NCBI GenBank assembly: GCA_947311745.1
Contig: CAMZLT010000126.1
Coordinates: 1 to 13,476 of the forward strand
Direction of reading: 5' to 3'
Origin: an uncultured Flavobacteriaceae bacterium
Lineage (GTDB): Bacteria > Bacteroidota > Bacteroidia > Flavobacteriales > Flavobacteriaceae
Length of the DNA: 13,476 nt
Shown piece by piece: positions 1 through 7,762 of the stretch. The position numbers and the translations under genes were made by a program. Below the pieces are notes generated by a model that worked only from the letters and a program-made list of their open reading frames with translations, ran no database searches and had not been told where the DNA came from. How positions within the stretch are numbered: the first letter of the stretch is position 1; each line of letters opens with the position of its first letter.

Positions 1-52
1 GAATATTTATAAATTCAAGGCAAATTTAAGTTATAAACGGAAATAAAAAAAA

Positions 53-754
53 TTAATTATAAACTTTATAAGAATTAGATTCTTTAATTGATAAAATTTT
101 GCCTCCTAAAATTACTTTTTTACTAATTTTTTTAGGTTTAGATTTATAATAAATAAACCCTTTTAATTTAACTTTTGCATCTAATAAATCAGAAACATTA
201 ATTTCTACTTCGCCTCCAGTTGCAGCAATTACAGTAGCTTGTTTAGATATTAAATCTAAAGCTTCATAACTAGCACCTGTATTTACTATAACAGTTTGTA
301 ATTTAGTTGTACCAAAAAGCTCAATTACACCTCCTGAAACGGATTTTATTTTTATATTTTCGGTTTGTATTTTTAAATGTACTTCTGCTCCTTCTTGTGC
401 TTTTATTTCTATAAAATCTTGATTAATAGCATCTTTACTTCGTATTTTTGCTCCTTCATTTACATCAATTAAATCTAAATCGTTGGTATAATATAAATTT
501 ACTAAAGTGCCATCTACATCAAAAACTTTTGGTAAAGAAACACTTAATTTTAATAATCCATTTACATTTTTTACGACAACTGCTTCACTTTGAAAGCCTT
601 TAATTTCAATTTTTGGGACATCACTTTTAATTAATTTCACCTGTAAACCACTAAAAATTTTAACACTATTAAAATCACCTAAATTTTTATGAATTCGTTC
701 TTGTGCTGTTAATATTTGTGTACATAATACTATAAGAATAAAATATTTTTTCAT
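53..754 (-). CDS. Secreted head GIN domain (DUF2807-like) protein
   Basis: A 233-residue protein when read from the ATG at 752-754. That start places a clean signal peptide (MKKYFILIVLCTQILTAQ) at the N-terminus; an in-frame ATG 21 bp upstream (773-775) would add seven polar residues before it, so I prefer the inner start. After the signal peptide come repeated short beta-strand units rich in V, I, K and G, ending in a 'YYKSKPKKISKKVILGGKI' stretch. This pattern is typical of the putative auto-transporter adhesin, head GIN domain family, which folds as a beta-helix-like stack and is common in Bacteroidota. It should be exported to the periplasm or outer surface. The molecular function of the family is not settled. 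It is the last gene of the leftward group after ybjQ, 119 bp away, so it may have its own promoter. No terminator is visible in the 52 bp left of its stop. Confidence 0.8.
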   Translation of the reverse strand: MKKYFILIVLCTQILTAQERIHKNLGDFNSVKIFSGLQVKLIKSDVPKIEIKGFQSEAVVVKNVNGLLKLSVSLPKVFDVDGTLVNLYYTNDLDLIDVNEGAKIRSKDAINQDFIEIKAQEGAEVHLKIQTENIKIKSVSGGVIELFGTTKLQTVIVNTGASYEALDLISKQATVIAATGGEVEINVSDLLDAKVKLKGFIYYKSKPKKISKKVILGGKILSIKESNSYKVYN

Positions 755-873
755 TGGATTTGTTTTTAATTTCATTAATAAAGACCAAAATAAAAGTGAT
801 TTGTTACAGTTTAACCGTAATTACATATTATAATTTTCTATTTCGTACTAAAATTATCTCAAAACACATAAAA

Positions 874-1155
874 TTATTCCATAACTTTAACAGCTGTACC
901 AGTAACAGAAACACAAACTTTATAAAATTGATCTAATATCTCTACATCAACTTTAATACCAATAACGGCATTTGCTTTTAAATTATTTGCATTATGCATT
1001 AATTTTTTAAAAGCTTTTTCTTTTGCACTATCTACTGCTTTTGGTAAATTATTACTTGAAAATATACCATAAACAGTAAGAGAAACGCCTGTTACTATTC
1101 CTAAATAATCATTTATTTTATGGTTTTCTATAGAATTTGTTGTTGTTAAAATCAT
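874..1155 (-). CDS. YbjQ/UPF0145 family small protein
   Basis: A 93-residue cytosolic protein beginning with ATG at 1153-1155. The N-terminus (MILTTTNSIENHKINDYLGI) and the later 'A..KAFKKLMHNANNLKANAVIGIKVDVEI' block match the YbjQ/UPF0145 (DUF74) family. Members form a small alpha/beta fold that assembles into pentamers and are often labelled putative heavy-metal-binding; no enzymatic role is established. The length is close to the usual 100-110 residues. The single cysteine (FYKVCVSV) near the C-terminus does not form an obvious metal site. The gene lies 53 bp downstream of the rnr stop on the same strand and is probably co-transcribed with it. The family call is firm, the function unknown. 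Confidence 0.85.
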   Translation of the reverse strand: MILTTTNSIENHKINDYLGIVTGVSLTVYGIFSSNNLPKAVDSAKEKAFKKLMHNANNLKANAVIGIKVDVEILDQFYKVCVSVTGTAVKVME

Positions 1156-1208
1156 ATGGAATTCATTTTAATATTAGTTTAATTAAAAAAGACATTTACC
1201 TAATACAA

Positions 1209-3437
1209 TTATAAAATAGCATCATTATCTAATATAAAATCCAGGTGTTTTCGTTCTAAATCGGCATTTTTTACTTTTACCATTACTTCATCACCAAGTG
1301 TATAACTATTTTGTGTTGCTTGTCCTACAAGAGCAAATTTCTTTTCGTCAAAGGTATAAAAATCGTCTTTAATATCTTTTGTACGAACCATTCCTTCGCA
1401 TTTATTTTCTACAATTTCTACATAAATTCCCCAAGCAGTTACACCAGTAATTACACCTCTAAAAGATTTATTTTGATGATCTTCCATATATTTTACTTGC
1501 ATGTATTTTATAGAATCTCTTTCGGCTTTGGTTGCCATGTGTTCTCTTTCTGAAGAGTGATCACATTTTTCTTCGTAAATTGTTTTTTCTGGTGAATTTT
1601 TACCATCTAAATAATGTTGTAATAAACGATGTGTCATTACATCTGGATATCGTCTAATTGGTGAAGTAAAATGACTATAATATTCAAAAGCCAAACCATA
1701 ATGACCAATATTTTCGGTAGTATATTTTGCTTTACTCATTGATCGTATTGCAAGTGTTTCTACAATATTTTGTTCTGGTTTTCCTTTTACTTCTTGTAAT
1801 AATTTATTTAACGAATGGGTTAATTTTTCTTTAGATTCAACTTCTAAAGTATATCCTAAATTTTTTACAATTCGTTGTAAATCAGCTATTTTTTGCAAAT
1901 CTGGTTCGTCATGAATACGATAAATAAATGTTTTATTAGTAGGATTTCCTGCTTTATTTTTACCAATAAATTCGGCTACTTTTTTATTTGCAAGTAGCAT
2001 AAATTCTTCAATTAATTTATTAGCATCTTTTGATTCTTTAAAAAATACACTAATAGGATTTGCTTTTTCATCTAAATTAAATTTTACTTCAATTTTATCA
2101 AAAGCTAAAGCACCTGTTTCCATTCGTTCTTTTCTTAGAATTTTTGCTAATTCATCTAATTTTAAGATAGCATTAGCAATTGGTTCTGGCATAGCATATT
2201 CTTTTTCGGTAAGCGAAATTTGCTTTGGAATTATTGTTTGTAAAGTATTGGAATTCTTATTTGTATCTATAATTACTTGTGCTTCTTCATAAGCATAACG
2301 AGCATCGGAATAGATTACAGTCCTACCAAACCATTGGTTTTTAATTTTAGCATTATTATCTATTTCAAAAACTGCCGAAAAAGTTAGTTTTTCTTCATTT
2401 GGTCTTAAAGAACAAACATTATTTGATAAAATTTCAGGTAACATTGGTACTACTCTATCTACTAAATAAACGGAAGTTGCACGAGCATAAGCTTCAGTAT
2501 CTAAAATAGTATTTTCTTGTACATAATGGCTTACATCTGCAATATGAATTCCTATTTGATAATTACCATTTTCTAAAATTTGAAAAGATAATGCATCATC
2601 AAAATCTTTTGCAGTTATAGGATCTATTGTAAAAGTAAGAACATCTCTAAAATCTTTTCGTTTAGCTACTTCTTTTTTAGTTATTTCTATTGGTAATTTT
2701 GCAGCGTCTTCCTCTACTCTTTCAGGAAATTCGTAAGGTAAATTATATGCTGCTAAAATAGAATGAATTTCGGTTTCATGATCACCAGGTTTACCTAAAA
2801 CAGTAGTTATTTTTCCGAACGGTTTTTCTGAATTTTCTGGCCAATCGGTAATATTTACAATTACTTTATCACCATTTTCTGCATATAATAATTTCTTTTT
2901 AGGTACAAAAATATCTACATACATTTTAGTATCATCTGGTATTACAAAACCAAAATTTTTACTTAGCTGTAATATACCTACAAATTCGGTTTTTGCACGT
3001 TCTATAATTTCTACAATATCGCCTTCGGTTTTACCATTTGCTTTACGGTGATAAATATATACTTTTACATAATCGTTATGTAAAGCATGATTTAAATTTC
3101 GGTTAGGAATAAAAATATCTCCATCTAAATCCTCGCAAATAACATAACCGTTACCTTGTTGATTGATATCAATTTTCCCTAAATGATATTTACGTTTTTC
3201 AAAAATTTGAAATTTACCTGTTTCAACTTCTTTAATTTTATTTTTTGAAGCTAATATAACTAATTTATTTATTATTTCTTGTTTTCCTGCTGGATCTAAA
3301 ATAGCAAGTTTAGCTGCTATTTGTTTATAATTAAAACTTTTATTTTCGTTTTGGTTTAGAATTTTTAAAATATCGCGAGTTAAATTTTTCATTACACGAT
3401 TTTTCTTTTTAAAATTCTTTTTTTTCTTTTTACTCAT
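1209..3437 (-). CDS. rnr: Ribonuclease R (3'-5' exoribonuclease, RNB family)
   Basis: A 742-residue protein that degrades structured RNA processively from the 3' end, acting in the cytosol in mRNA and rRNA turnover. Domains in order: a lysine-rich N-terminus (residues 2-13), a helix-turn-helix-like segment (15-80), OB/cold-shock domains (about 83-215), the RNB catalytic domain (about 260-610) and an S1 domain (about 657-737). The catalytic acidic cluster is intact in IDPITAKDFDD: D272, D278, D280 and D281. The second hallmark block HFTSPIRRYPDVMTHR lies at 589-604. The S1 domain starts at RGVITGVTAWGIYVEI. The protein is shorter than E. coli RNase R (about 813) and lacks its long basic C-terminal tail; here the basic patch is at the N-terminus. 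The ATG start at 3435-3437 is followed directly by the lysine run. A TAnnTTTG-type box lies about 80 bp upstream. Confidence 0.97.
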   Translation of the reverse strand: MSKKKKKNFKKKNRVMKNLTRDILKILNQNENKSFNYKQIAAKLAILDPAGKQEIINKLVILASKNKIKEVETGKFQIFEKRKYHLGKIDINQQGNGYVICEDLDGDIFIPNRNLNHALHNDYVKVYIYHRKANGKTEGDIVEIIERAKTEFVGILQLSKNFGFVIPDDTKMYVDIFVPKKKLLYAENGDKVIVNITDWPENSEKPFGKITTVLGKPGDHETEIHSILAAYNLPYEFPERVEEDAAKLPIEITKKEVAKRKDFRDVLTFTIDPITAKDFDDALSFQILENGNYQIGIHIADVSHYVQENTILDTEAYARATSVYLVDRVVPMLPEILSNNVCSLRPNEEKLTFSAVFEIDNNAKIKNQWFGRTVIYSDARYAYEEAQVIIDTNKNSNTLQTIIPKQISLTEKEYAMPEPIANAILKLDELAKILRKERMETGALAFDKIEVKFNLDEKANPISVFFKESKDANKLIEEFMLLANKKVAEFIGKNKAGNPTNKTFIYRIHDEPDLQKIADLQRIVKNLGYTLEVESKEKLTHSLNKLLQEVKGKPEQNIVETLAIRSMSKAKYTTENIGHYGLAFEYYSHFTSPIRRYPDVMTHRLLQHYLDGKNSPEKTIYEEKCDHSSEREHMATKAERDSIKYMQVKYMEDHQNKSFRGVITGVTAWGIYVEIVENKCEGMVRTKDIKDDFYTFDEKKFALVGQATQNSYTLGDEVMVKVKNADLERKHLDFILDNDAIL

Positions 3438-3517
3438 TAAATTGTATTTGTTAATTTTTTATTATTCCATCGTAAAGATATAGAGAAGTAAAATCGGAAT
3501 AATAACATTTTCTTTTG

Positions 3518-3525
3518 CAAAGATA
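3518..3525 (-). promoter_or_regulatory. Candidate -7 promoter box for rnr
   Basis: Read on the minus strand the sequence is TATCTTTG, a perfect match to the Bacteroidota sigma-70 -7 element TAnnTTTG, about 80 bp before the rnr start. The nearest TTG upstream (minus strand, 3552-3554) is 26 nt away, slightly longer than the usual 17-23 nt, so the -33 element is weak. Confidence 0.4.
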
Positions 3526-3740
3526 CATTAAATTTTAAAAACACTTTTTTTCAAGGTTATGAACATTTATATATATACTATAATTTATTTTAAAAATTTT
3601 TAAAAAAGAATGATGGTTATTATTGTTTGTTAATTTGTAGTATAGTTTTTATAATAAAAATTAGGAATTGTTACTTATTAAAAAAAATGAACAAGTTATC
3701 ATACTATTAAATTATTAGAAATCAACTTAATTAAGATTGC

Positions 3741-3773
3741 TATAAACAAATTGTTTATAACTGTTAATAACAG
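3741..3773. repeat. Two abutting perfect palindromes
   Basis: TATAAACAAATTGTTTATA (3741-3759) is a perfect 9-bp inverted repeat around one central base. After a single base comes CTGTTAATAACAG (3761-3773), a perfect 6-bp inverted repeat, also around one central A. A one-base loop rules out a normal hairpin for the first, so protein-binding operator sites are more likely than a terminator. The second is followed by GTTTTTTG and could form a weak 5-bp stem, but that would be a poor terminator. They lie about 300 bp before rpiB and about 300 bp before rnr. Confidence 0.5.
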
Positions 3774-4047
3774 GTTTTTTGTATAACTTTATTTTATTTT
3801 TTCTTTATAATTACTTGTTTTTCTGTTAATATCTTGTGTTAATTTTTAGATTAATAAATTTGCTTTTTCTATTTTTACTTTTGTATTGTAAAATTAATTT
3901 TTAAATCAAAATTTAGTTTTAATAAATCATTAAAAAATAGTTAACAATTGCATTTTTTATAAAACTTTAGTTACTAAATTATTATAAAATTAGATTAACA
4001 ATTGTTTTTAAAAATGTTAATAAGCTCAAATCTTATTATATTTTACT

Positions 4048-4055
4048 TAATTTTG
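4048..4055 (+). promoter_or_regulatory. Candidate -7 promoter box for the rpiB operon
   Basis: TAATTTTG matches TAnnTTTG exactly and ends 20 bp before the rpiB ATG, which leaves a short leader. I see no clean TTG at the usual -33 distance; TGTTAA at 4015-4020 is the nearest partial match. Confidence 0.4.
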
Positions 4056-4075
4056 TTGTTTAAAACTACTAAATT

Positions 4076-4510
4076 ATGAAAACTATCGCACTTGCAAACG
4101 ATCATGCAGGAACAGAATATAAATTCAAAATTATTTCTTTTTTAGAAAAAAAAGGCTATAAAGTTATTAATTTTGGTACAGATACTACCGAAAGTATGGA
4201 TTATCCTGACACGATACATCTTGCAGCAACAGCTGTTGAAAATAAAGAAGCAGATTTAGGAATTATTTTGTGTGGATCTGGTAATGGAGCTCAAATAACC
4301 GCAAATAAACACCAGAAAATTCGTGCTGCTTTATGTTGGAATAACGAATTGGTTAGTTTAGCAAGAAAACATAATGATGCTAATATTTTAACAATTCCTG
4401 CACGTTTTGTTTCTATATATCAGGCATTAAATTTTATAGATATTTTTTTAAATACTAAATTTGAAGGAGGAAGGCATCAAAATAGAGTAGCAAAAATTGC
4501 TTGTTATTAA
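4076..4510 (+). CDS. rpiB: Ribose-5-phosphate isomerase B (RpiB/LacA family)
   Basis: A 144-residue cytosolic enzyme that interconverts ribulose 5-phosphate and ribose 5-phosphate in the non-oxidative pentose phosphate pathway. Conserved elements are all present: the N-terminal ANDHAG motif (D9, H10), the catalytic cysteine C66 in LCGSGNG, the H99-N100 pair in ARKHNDAN, and the phosphate-binding arginines R133 and R137 in EGGRHQNRV. Length is typical of the family (140-150). ATG start at 4076. It heads a cluster in which the metal transporter, acetyltransferase and WYL regulator follow at 17, 8 and 15 bp, so the four are probably one transcript. LacA-type galactose-6-phosphate isomerase is the only close alternative; there is no lactose gene context here to favour it. 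Confidence 0.95.
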   Translation: MKTIALANDHAGTEYKFKIISFLEKKGYKVINFGTDTTESMDYPDTIHLAATAVENKEADLGIILCGSGNGAQITANKHQKIRAALCWNNELVSLARKHNDANILTIPARFVSIYQALNFIDIFLNTKFEGGRHQNRVAKIACY

Positions 4511-4527
4511 TATTTAATTTTATAACA

Positions 4528-5442
4528 ATGTCACACAACCATTCGCATAGTCATAATCATCCTGAATTATCAGGTAAAAATTTATTATTATCCATATTTT
4601 TAAATATTTTTATAACTATTGCACAAATTATTGGTGGATTTTTATCTGGTAGTTTGGCATTAATTTCCGATGCTGTCCATAATTTATCTGATGTTATTTC
4701 GTTAATTGTAAGTTATGTTGCAAACAGACTTGCAAATTCAAAAAAACAAACTTTAAAACAAACATTTGGTTTTAAAAGAGCTGAAATTATTGCCGCTTTT
4801 TTTAATGCAGCTTCCTTAATTATTATTGCTATTTTTTTAGGTATTGAGGCAATAAAGCGATTTAATCAACCATACGAAATTGAATCTAATTTAGTAATTT
4901 GGTTAGCTTTATTAGGAATTTTAGCAAACGGTTTTAGTGTATTATTACTAAAAAAAGATGCAGAACATAACTTAAATATGAAATCTGCTTATTTACATTT
5001 ATTAACCGATATGTTAACTTCAGTTGCTGTTTTTATTGGTGGTTTATTAATGAAATATTATCAAATTTATTGGATTGATGCTGTTTTAACTTTAATAATT
5101 TCGGTATATTTAATCTATATGAGTTGGCGTGTTTTTATGGAATCTTTAAAAATTTTAATGCTATTTGCTCCTGATGATATTGTAATTAGTGATATTGAAA
5201 AAGAAATTTTAAAAATAAAAGAAGTTCGTAATATACATCATGTACATCTTTGGCAATTAAACGAAAAAAATTGTCATTTTGAAGCACATATCGAATTTAA
5301 AGAAAATATAAAATTATCCGATTTTGATTCCATTTGTGAAAAAATTGAACATTTATTAATACACAATTTTAATATAAATCATTGTAATTTACAACCAGAA
5401 TATAATAGAGATGATGAAAAAGCTTTTATAATTCAAGATTAA
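4528..5442 (+). CDS. CDF family divalent metal cation (zinc) exporter, CzcD/ZitB type
   Basis: A 304-residue inner-membrane protein that exports zinc or a related divalent cation in exchange for protons. The ATG at 4528 is chosen because it directly precedes the histidine-rich leader (MSHNHSHSHNH), and because the in-frame TTG at 4501 would lie inside rpiB. There are six membrane segments between about residues 18 and 210, followed by a cytoplasmic domain of about 90 residues with its own histidines (IHHVHLW, NHCNLQPE). The transport site is intact: H51xxxD55 in DAVHNLSD (TM2) and H157xxxD161 in HLLTD (TM5). The His/Asp pairing in TM2 is the one usual for zinc-type CDF proteins. It lies 17 bp after rpiB and 8 bp before the acetyltransferase. 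Metal specificity beyond 'zinc-like' is inference. Confidence 0.92.
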   Translation: MSHNHSHSHNHPELSGKNLLLSIFLNIFITIAQIIGGFLSGSLALISDAVHNLSDVISLIVSYVANRLANSKKQTLKQTFGFKRAEIIAAFFNAASLIIIAIFLGIEAIKRFNQPYEIESNLVIWLALLGILANGFSVLLLKKDAEHNLNMKSAYLHLLTDMLTSVAVFIGGLLMKYYQIYWIDAVLTLIISVYLIYMSWRVFMESLKILMLFAPDDIVISDIEKEILKIKEVRNIHHVHLWQLNEKNCHFEAHIEFKENIKLSDFDSICEKIEHLLIHNFNINHCNLQPEYNRDDEKAFIIQD

Positions 5443-5450
5443 AAAAAACT

Positions 5451-5894
5451 ATGATTGATTTTTACACTAAAAATTTTGAAATGTTAACTACAAATGAACT
5501 CTATGAAATACTACGATTACGATCGGAAGTATTTGTAGTAGAACAAAACTGTGTGTATCAAGATTTGGATAATAAAGACCAAAAAGCATTACATATTTTA
5601 GGTTATAAAAACAATACAATCGTTGCTTATGCTCGTGTTTTTAAAGCAGGAGATTATTTTAAAAAAGCAAGTATTGGTAGAATTGTAATTTCACCAAAAC
5701 ATCGTAGTGAAGGATATGGTTCTGAATTGGTTAAAACTGCAATAATGGTTATTAATATACATTTTAAACAATACGATATTGCTATTTCTGCACAAGAACA
5801 TCTAGAAAAATTTTATAATAATTTAGCTTTTATGCGAATTGGTAAGTCGTATTTAGAAGACGGAATTCCGCATATAAAAATGATACGAAAGTAA
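5451..5894 (+). CDS. ElaA-like GNAT family N-acetyltransferase
   Basis: A 147-residue cytosolic protein of the GNAT superfamily. It matches the ElaA subgroup through the N-terminal 'LYEILRLRSEVFVVEQNCVY' block (residues 18-37), the following QDLDNKD, and the C-terminal GIPHIKM signature (139-144). The acetyl-CoA-binding motif A is at 76-94, with R85-S-E-G-Y-G90 fitting the R/QxxGxG/A loop. The substrate of ElaA proteins is not established, so none is assigned. The ATG is 8 bp after the CDF transporter stop, so the two are very likely translated from the same mRNA. Confidence 0.88.
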   Translation: MIDFYTKNFEMLTTNELYEILRLRSEVFVVEQNCVYQDLDNKDQKALHILGYKNNTIVAYARVFKAGDYFKKASIGRIVISPKHRSEGYGSELVKTAIMVINIHFKQYDIAISAQEHLEKFYNNLAFMRIGKSYLEDGIPHIKMIRK

Positions 5895-5909
5895 AATTTT
5901 ACCTACATA

Positions 5910-6596
5910 ATGAATAGAATAAACCGTATAACAGCAATATTAACACAACTTCAATCTAAAAGAATTGTAACAGCACAATCTATTGCTAATCGTTTTGATA
6001 TTAGTTTACGAACTGTTTATCGCGATATAAAATCTTTACAAGAAGCAGGTGTTCCGATAGGATCAAAAAATGGTATTGGTTATTTTATTGTAGATGGTTA
6101 TCGTTTACCACCAATTATGTTTACCGAACAAGAAGCAAATGCATTAATTACTGCAGAAAAATTAGTACAACAAAAAAATGAGAAATCTTTATCCAAAAAT
6201 TACACATCTGCATTGATAAAAATAAAAGCCGTTTTAAAAAACCAACAAAAACAAAAAATAGAACTTTTAGAAAATAGAATACGTTCTGAAAAAACAAAAA
6301 AAATTATACCAAAAAGCGATTTTTTAGCTAAAATACAAACAGGAATTACCGATTTTATTCAATTAGATTTAACCTATCGTTCTATTTATAAAAACGAAAT
6401 TACGAAGCGAAAAATAAAACCACTAGCTTTATATTTTACCGAAAATGATTGGATATTAATAGCATTTTGTACACTGCGAAACGATATAAGAGAATTTAGA
6501 TTAGATAAAATGGAATCGCTTAAAATTACTAACGAAATTTTTACTGATTTTAAAAAATTTAATTTGGGAATGTATTTAGATGAAGTACATAAATAA
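5910..6596 (+). CDS. YafY-type HTH/WYL-domain transcriptional regulator
   Basis: A 228-residue DNA-binding regulator. The N-terminus is a winged helix-turn-helix of the HTH_11/DeoR kind (residues 1-60: MNRINRITAILTQLQSKR..., recognition helix around SLRTVYRDIKSLQ). A linker helix region follows (70-135), then a WYL domain (about 137-208). In the WYL core the name-giving triplet is W181-I182-L183, and the conserved 'REFRLDK' stretch is at 194-200. WYL domains are ligand-sensing modules that in characterised cases bind nucleic acids or nucleotides. It is the last gene of the rpiB cluster, 15 bp after the acetyltransferase, and the next gene on the strand is recA, 139 bp downstream with a palindrome between. 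Its targets are unknown; control of the adjacent palindrome is the natural hypothesis. Confidence 0.9.
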   Translation: MNRINRITAILTQLQSKRIVTAQSIANRFDISLRTVYRDIKSLQEAGVPIGSKNGIGYFIVDGYRLPPIMFTEQEANALITAEKLVQQKNEKSLSKNYTSALIKIKAVLKNQQKQKIELLENRIRSEKTKKIIPKSDFLAKIQTGITDFIQLDLTYRSIYKNEITKRKIKPLALYFTENDWILIAFCTLRNDIREFRLDKMESLKITNEIFTDFKKFNLGMYLDEVHK

Positions 6597-6620
6597 TTTT
6601 TTTTAAAAAATAAAACATGT

Positions 6621-6636
6621 TGACATACTGTTGTCA
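6621..6636. promoter_or_regulatory. TGACA-N6-TGTCA operator-like palindrome upstream of recA
   Basis: TGACA (6621-6625) and TGTCA (6632-6636) form a perfect inverted repeat with half-site starts 11 bp apart, about one helical turn, as expected for a dimeric HTH protein. It begins 24 bp after the WYL regulator stop and ends 11 bp before the TAnnTTTG box upstream of recA, where an activator replacing the -33 contact would sit. The immediately upstream WYL protein is the most likely binder, by inference from proximity. Confidence 0.5.
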
Positions 6637-6647
6637 TAAAGCAGTGT

Positions 6648-6655
6648 TATTTTTG
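6648..6655 (+). promoter_or_regulatory. Candidate -7 promoter box for recA
   Basis: TATTTTTG matches TAnnTTTG exactly, 80 bp before the recA ATG. The TTG trinucleotides upstream (6620-6622 and 6631-6633) leave spacings of 25 and 14 nt, neither in the usual 17-23 range. The promoter therefore appears to lack a correctly placed -33 element, which fits activator dependence. A weaker second candidate, TAATTTAG, lies at 6710-6717. Confidence 0.4.
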
Positions 6656-6735
6656 CAGTATAAAATTTAATTAAAATATAAACAGCTAAAAAGTAAACTA
6701 ATAATTCCTTAATTTAGCAAACTAAAAAGAATATT

Positions 6736-7746
6736 ATGGCAAAAGCAGACAAAGAGAAAGCAGCAAAATTAAAAGCATTACAATTAACACTAGATAAACT
6801 AGATAAAAGCTACGGAAAAGGAGCAGTAATGAAATTAGGTGATATAGCACACCAAGATGTGGATGCAATCTCAACAGGTTCTTTAGGGTTAGATTTAGCT
6901 TTAGGAGTAGGAGGATACCCAAGAGGTAGAGTAATAGAAATTTATGGTCCAGAATCATCTGGTAAAACAACTTTAGCAATTCATGCAATTGCCGAAGCTC
7001 AAAAAGCAGGAGGAATTGCAGCATTTATAGATGCAGAACACGCTTTTGACCGTTTTTATGCAGCAAATTTAGGTGTAGATATTGATAATTTAATTATTTC
7101 ACAACCAGATTACGGTGAACAAGCATTAGAAATTGCCGATAATTTAATTAGTTCAGGTGCAATTGATATTGTTGTAGTGGATTCTGTTGCTGCTTTAACC
7201 CCAAAATCTGAAATTGACGGTGAAATGGGTGATTCTAAAATGGGATTACACGCAAGATTAATGTCGCAAGCACTTAGAAAATTAACAGGTACAATTAGTA
7301 AAACAAACTGTACGGTAATATTTATAAATCAATTACGTGAAAAAATAGGTGTAATGTTTGGTAATCCTGAAACTACAACAGGAGGAAATGCTTTAAAATT
7401 TTACGCTTCCGTTCGTTTAGATATTCGTCGTAGAACACAATTAAAAGATGGCGATAAAGTTATAGGAAACTTAACCAAAGTAAAAGTAGTAAAAAACAAA
7501 GTAGCTCCACCTTTTCAAGTAGCAGAATTTGATATTATGTATGGCAAAGGAATCTCTAAAGTTGGTGAAATTTTAGATCTAGCTGTAGAACATGGTATTG
7601 TTAAAAAATCCGGTTCGTGGTTTAGTTACGGCGAAACAAAATTAGGACAAGGACGCGATTCTGTTAAAGGATTAATAGCTGATAATCCAGAACTTATGGA
7701 AGAATTAGAAACTAAAATATTTGCTATTATTAAAGAAACAAAATAA
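6736..7746 (+). CDS. recA: Recombinase RecA
   Basis: A 336-residue cytosolic ATPase that forms filaments on single-stranded DNA and catalyses strand exchange in recombination and repair. Walker A is GPESSGKTT at 71-79, the catalytic glutamate region DAEHAF is at 99-104, and Walker B IVVVDS is at 145-150. DNA-binding loop L1 is around EMGDSKMGLHAR (163-174), and L2 is around FGNPETTTGGNALKFYASVR (208-227). The C-terminal domain ends in ELETKIFAIIKETK. It is shorter than E. coli RecA (353) and lacks the strongly acidic tail that moderates filament assembly there. The ATG at 6736 gives the expected N-terminus (MAKADKEKAAKLKALQLTLD). It is monocistronic, bounded by a strong terminator downstream. 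I see no classical LexA box upstream. Confidence 0.98.
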   Translation: MAKADKEKAAKLKALQLTLDKLDKSYGKGAVMKLGDIAHQDVDAISTGSLGLDLALGVGGYPRGRVIEIYGPESSGKTTLAIHAIAEAQKAGGIAAFIDAEHAFDRFYAANLGVDIDNLIISQPDYGEQALEIADNLISSGAIDIVVVDSVAALTPKSEIDGEMGDSKMGLHARLMSQALRKLTGTISKTNCTVIFINQLREKIGVMFGNPETTTGGNALKFYASVRLDIRRRTQLKDGDKVIGNLTKVKVVKNKVAPPFQVAEFDIMYGKGISKVGEILDLAVEHGIVKKSGSWFSYGETKLGQGRDSVKGLIADNPELMEELETKIFAIIKETK

Positions 7747-7762
7747 TTTTTCTAAATATATT

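Larger units (their letters stand above)
3438..4075. other. 638-bp AT-rich divergent intergenic region, no gene seen
   Basis: This stretch separates rnr (leftward) from rpiB (rightward). I find no credible ORF or RNA gene in either strand. It contains a candidate -7 box for each flanking gene (3518-3525 and 4048-4055), a low-complexity perfect palindrome of A/T runs at 3588-3605, two abutting palindromes at 3741-3773, and six same-strand copies of TGTTAAT (3449, 3629, 3762, 3824, 3837, 4015) plus one reverse copy at 3994-4000. Its length and composition are unusual for this otherwise compact window. It may be an extended regulatory region, a non-coding RNA locus or a replication-related element; the sequence alone does not decide. 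Confidence 0.6.

Noticed and set aside
754..936. 60-residue ORF on the plus strand between the GIN gene and ybjQ
   Set aside because: It overlaps the ybjQ 3' end antisense, has a low-complexity sequence and no recognisable motif.
3588..3605. 18-bp palindrome of alternating A and T runs
   Set aside because: It is only A and T in an extremely AT-rich stretch, so the symmetry is expected from composition and not reported as a site.
6386..6637. 83-residue minus-strand ORF starting inside the recA-upstream palindrome
   Set aside because: It is antisense to the WYL regulator's conserved WYL domain; its ATG exists only because of the TGTCAT half-site.
6597..6735. LexA-type SOS box before recA
   Set aside because: No CTG-N10-CAG or GAAC-N4-GTTC type site was found; the TGACA-N6-TGTCA palindrome does not match either.
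6734..7024. Leucine-rich 96-residue ORF on the minus strand
   Set aside because: It lies wholly antisense to the conserved start of recA; its leucine-rich composition is the mirror of AT-rich lysine/isoleucine codons and it has no family resemblance.
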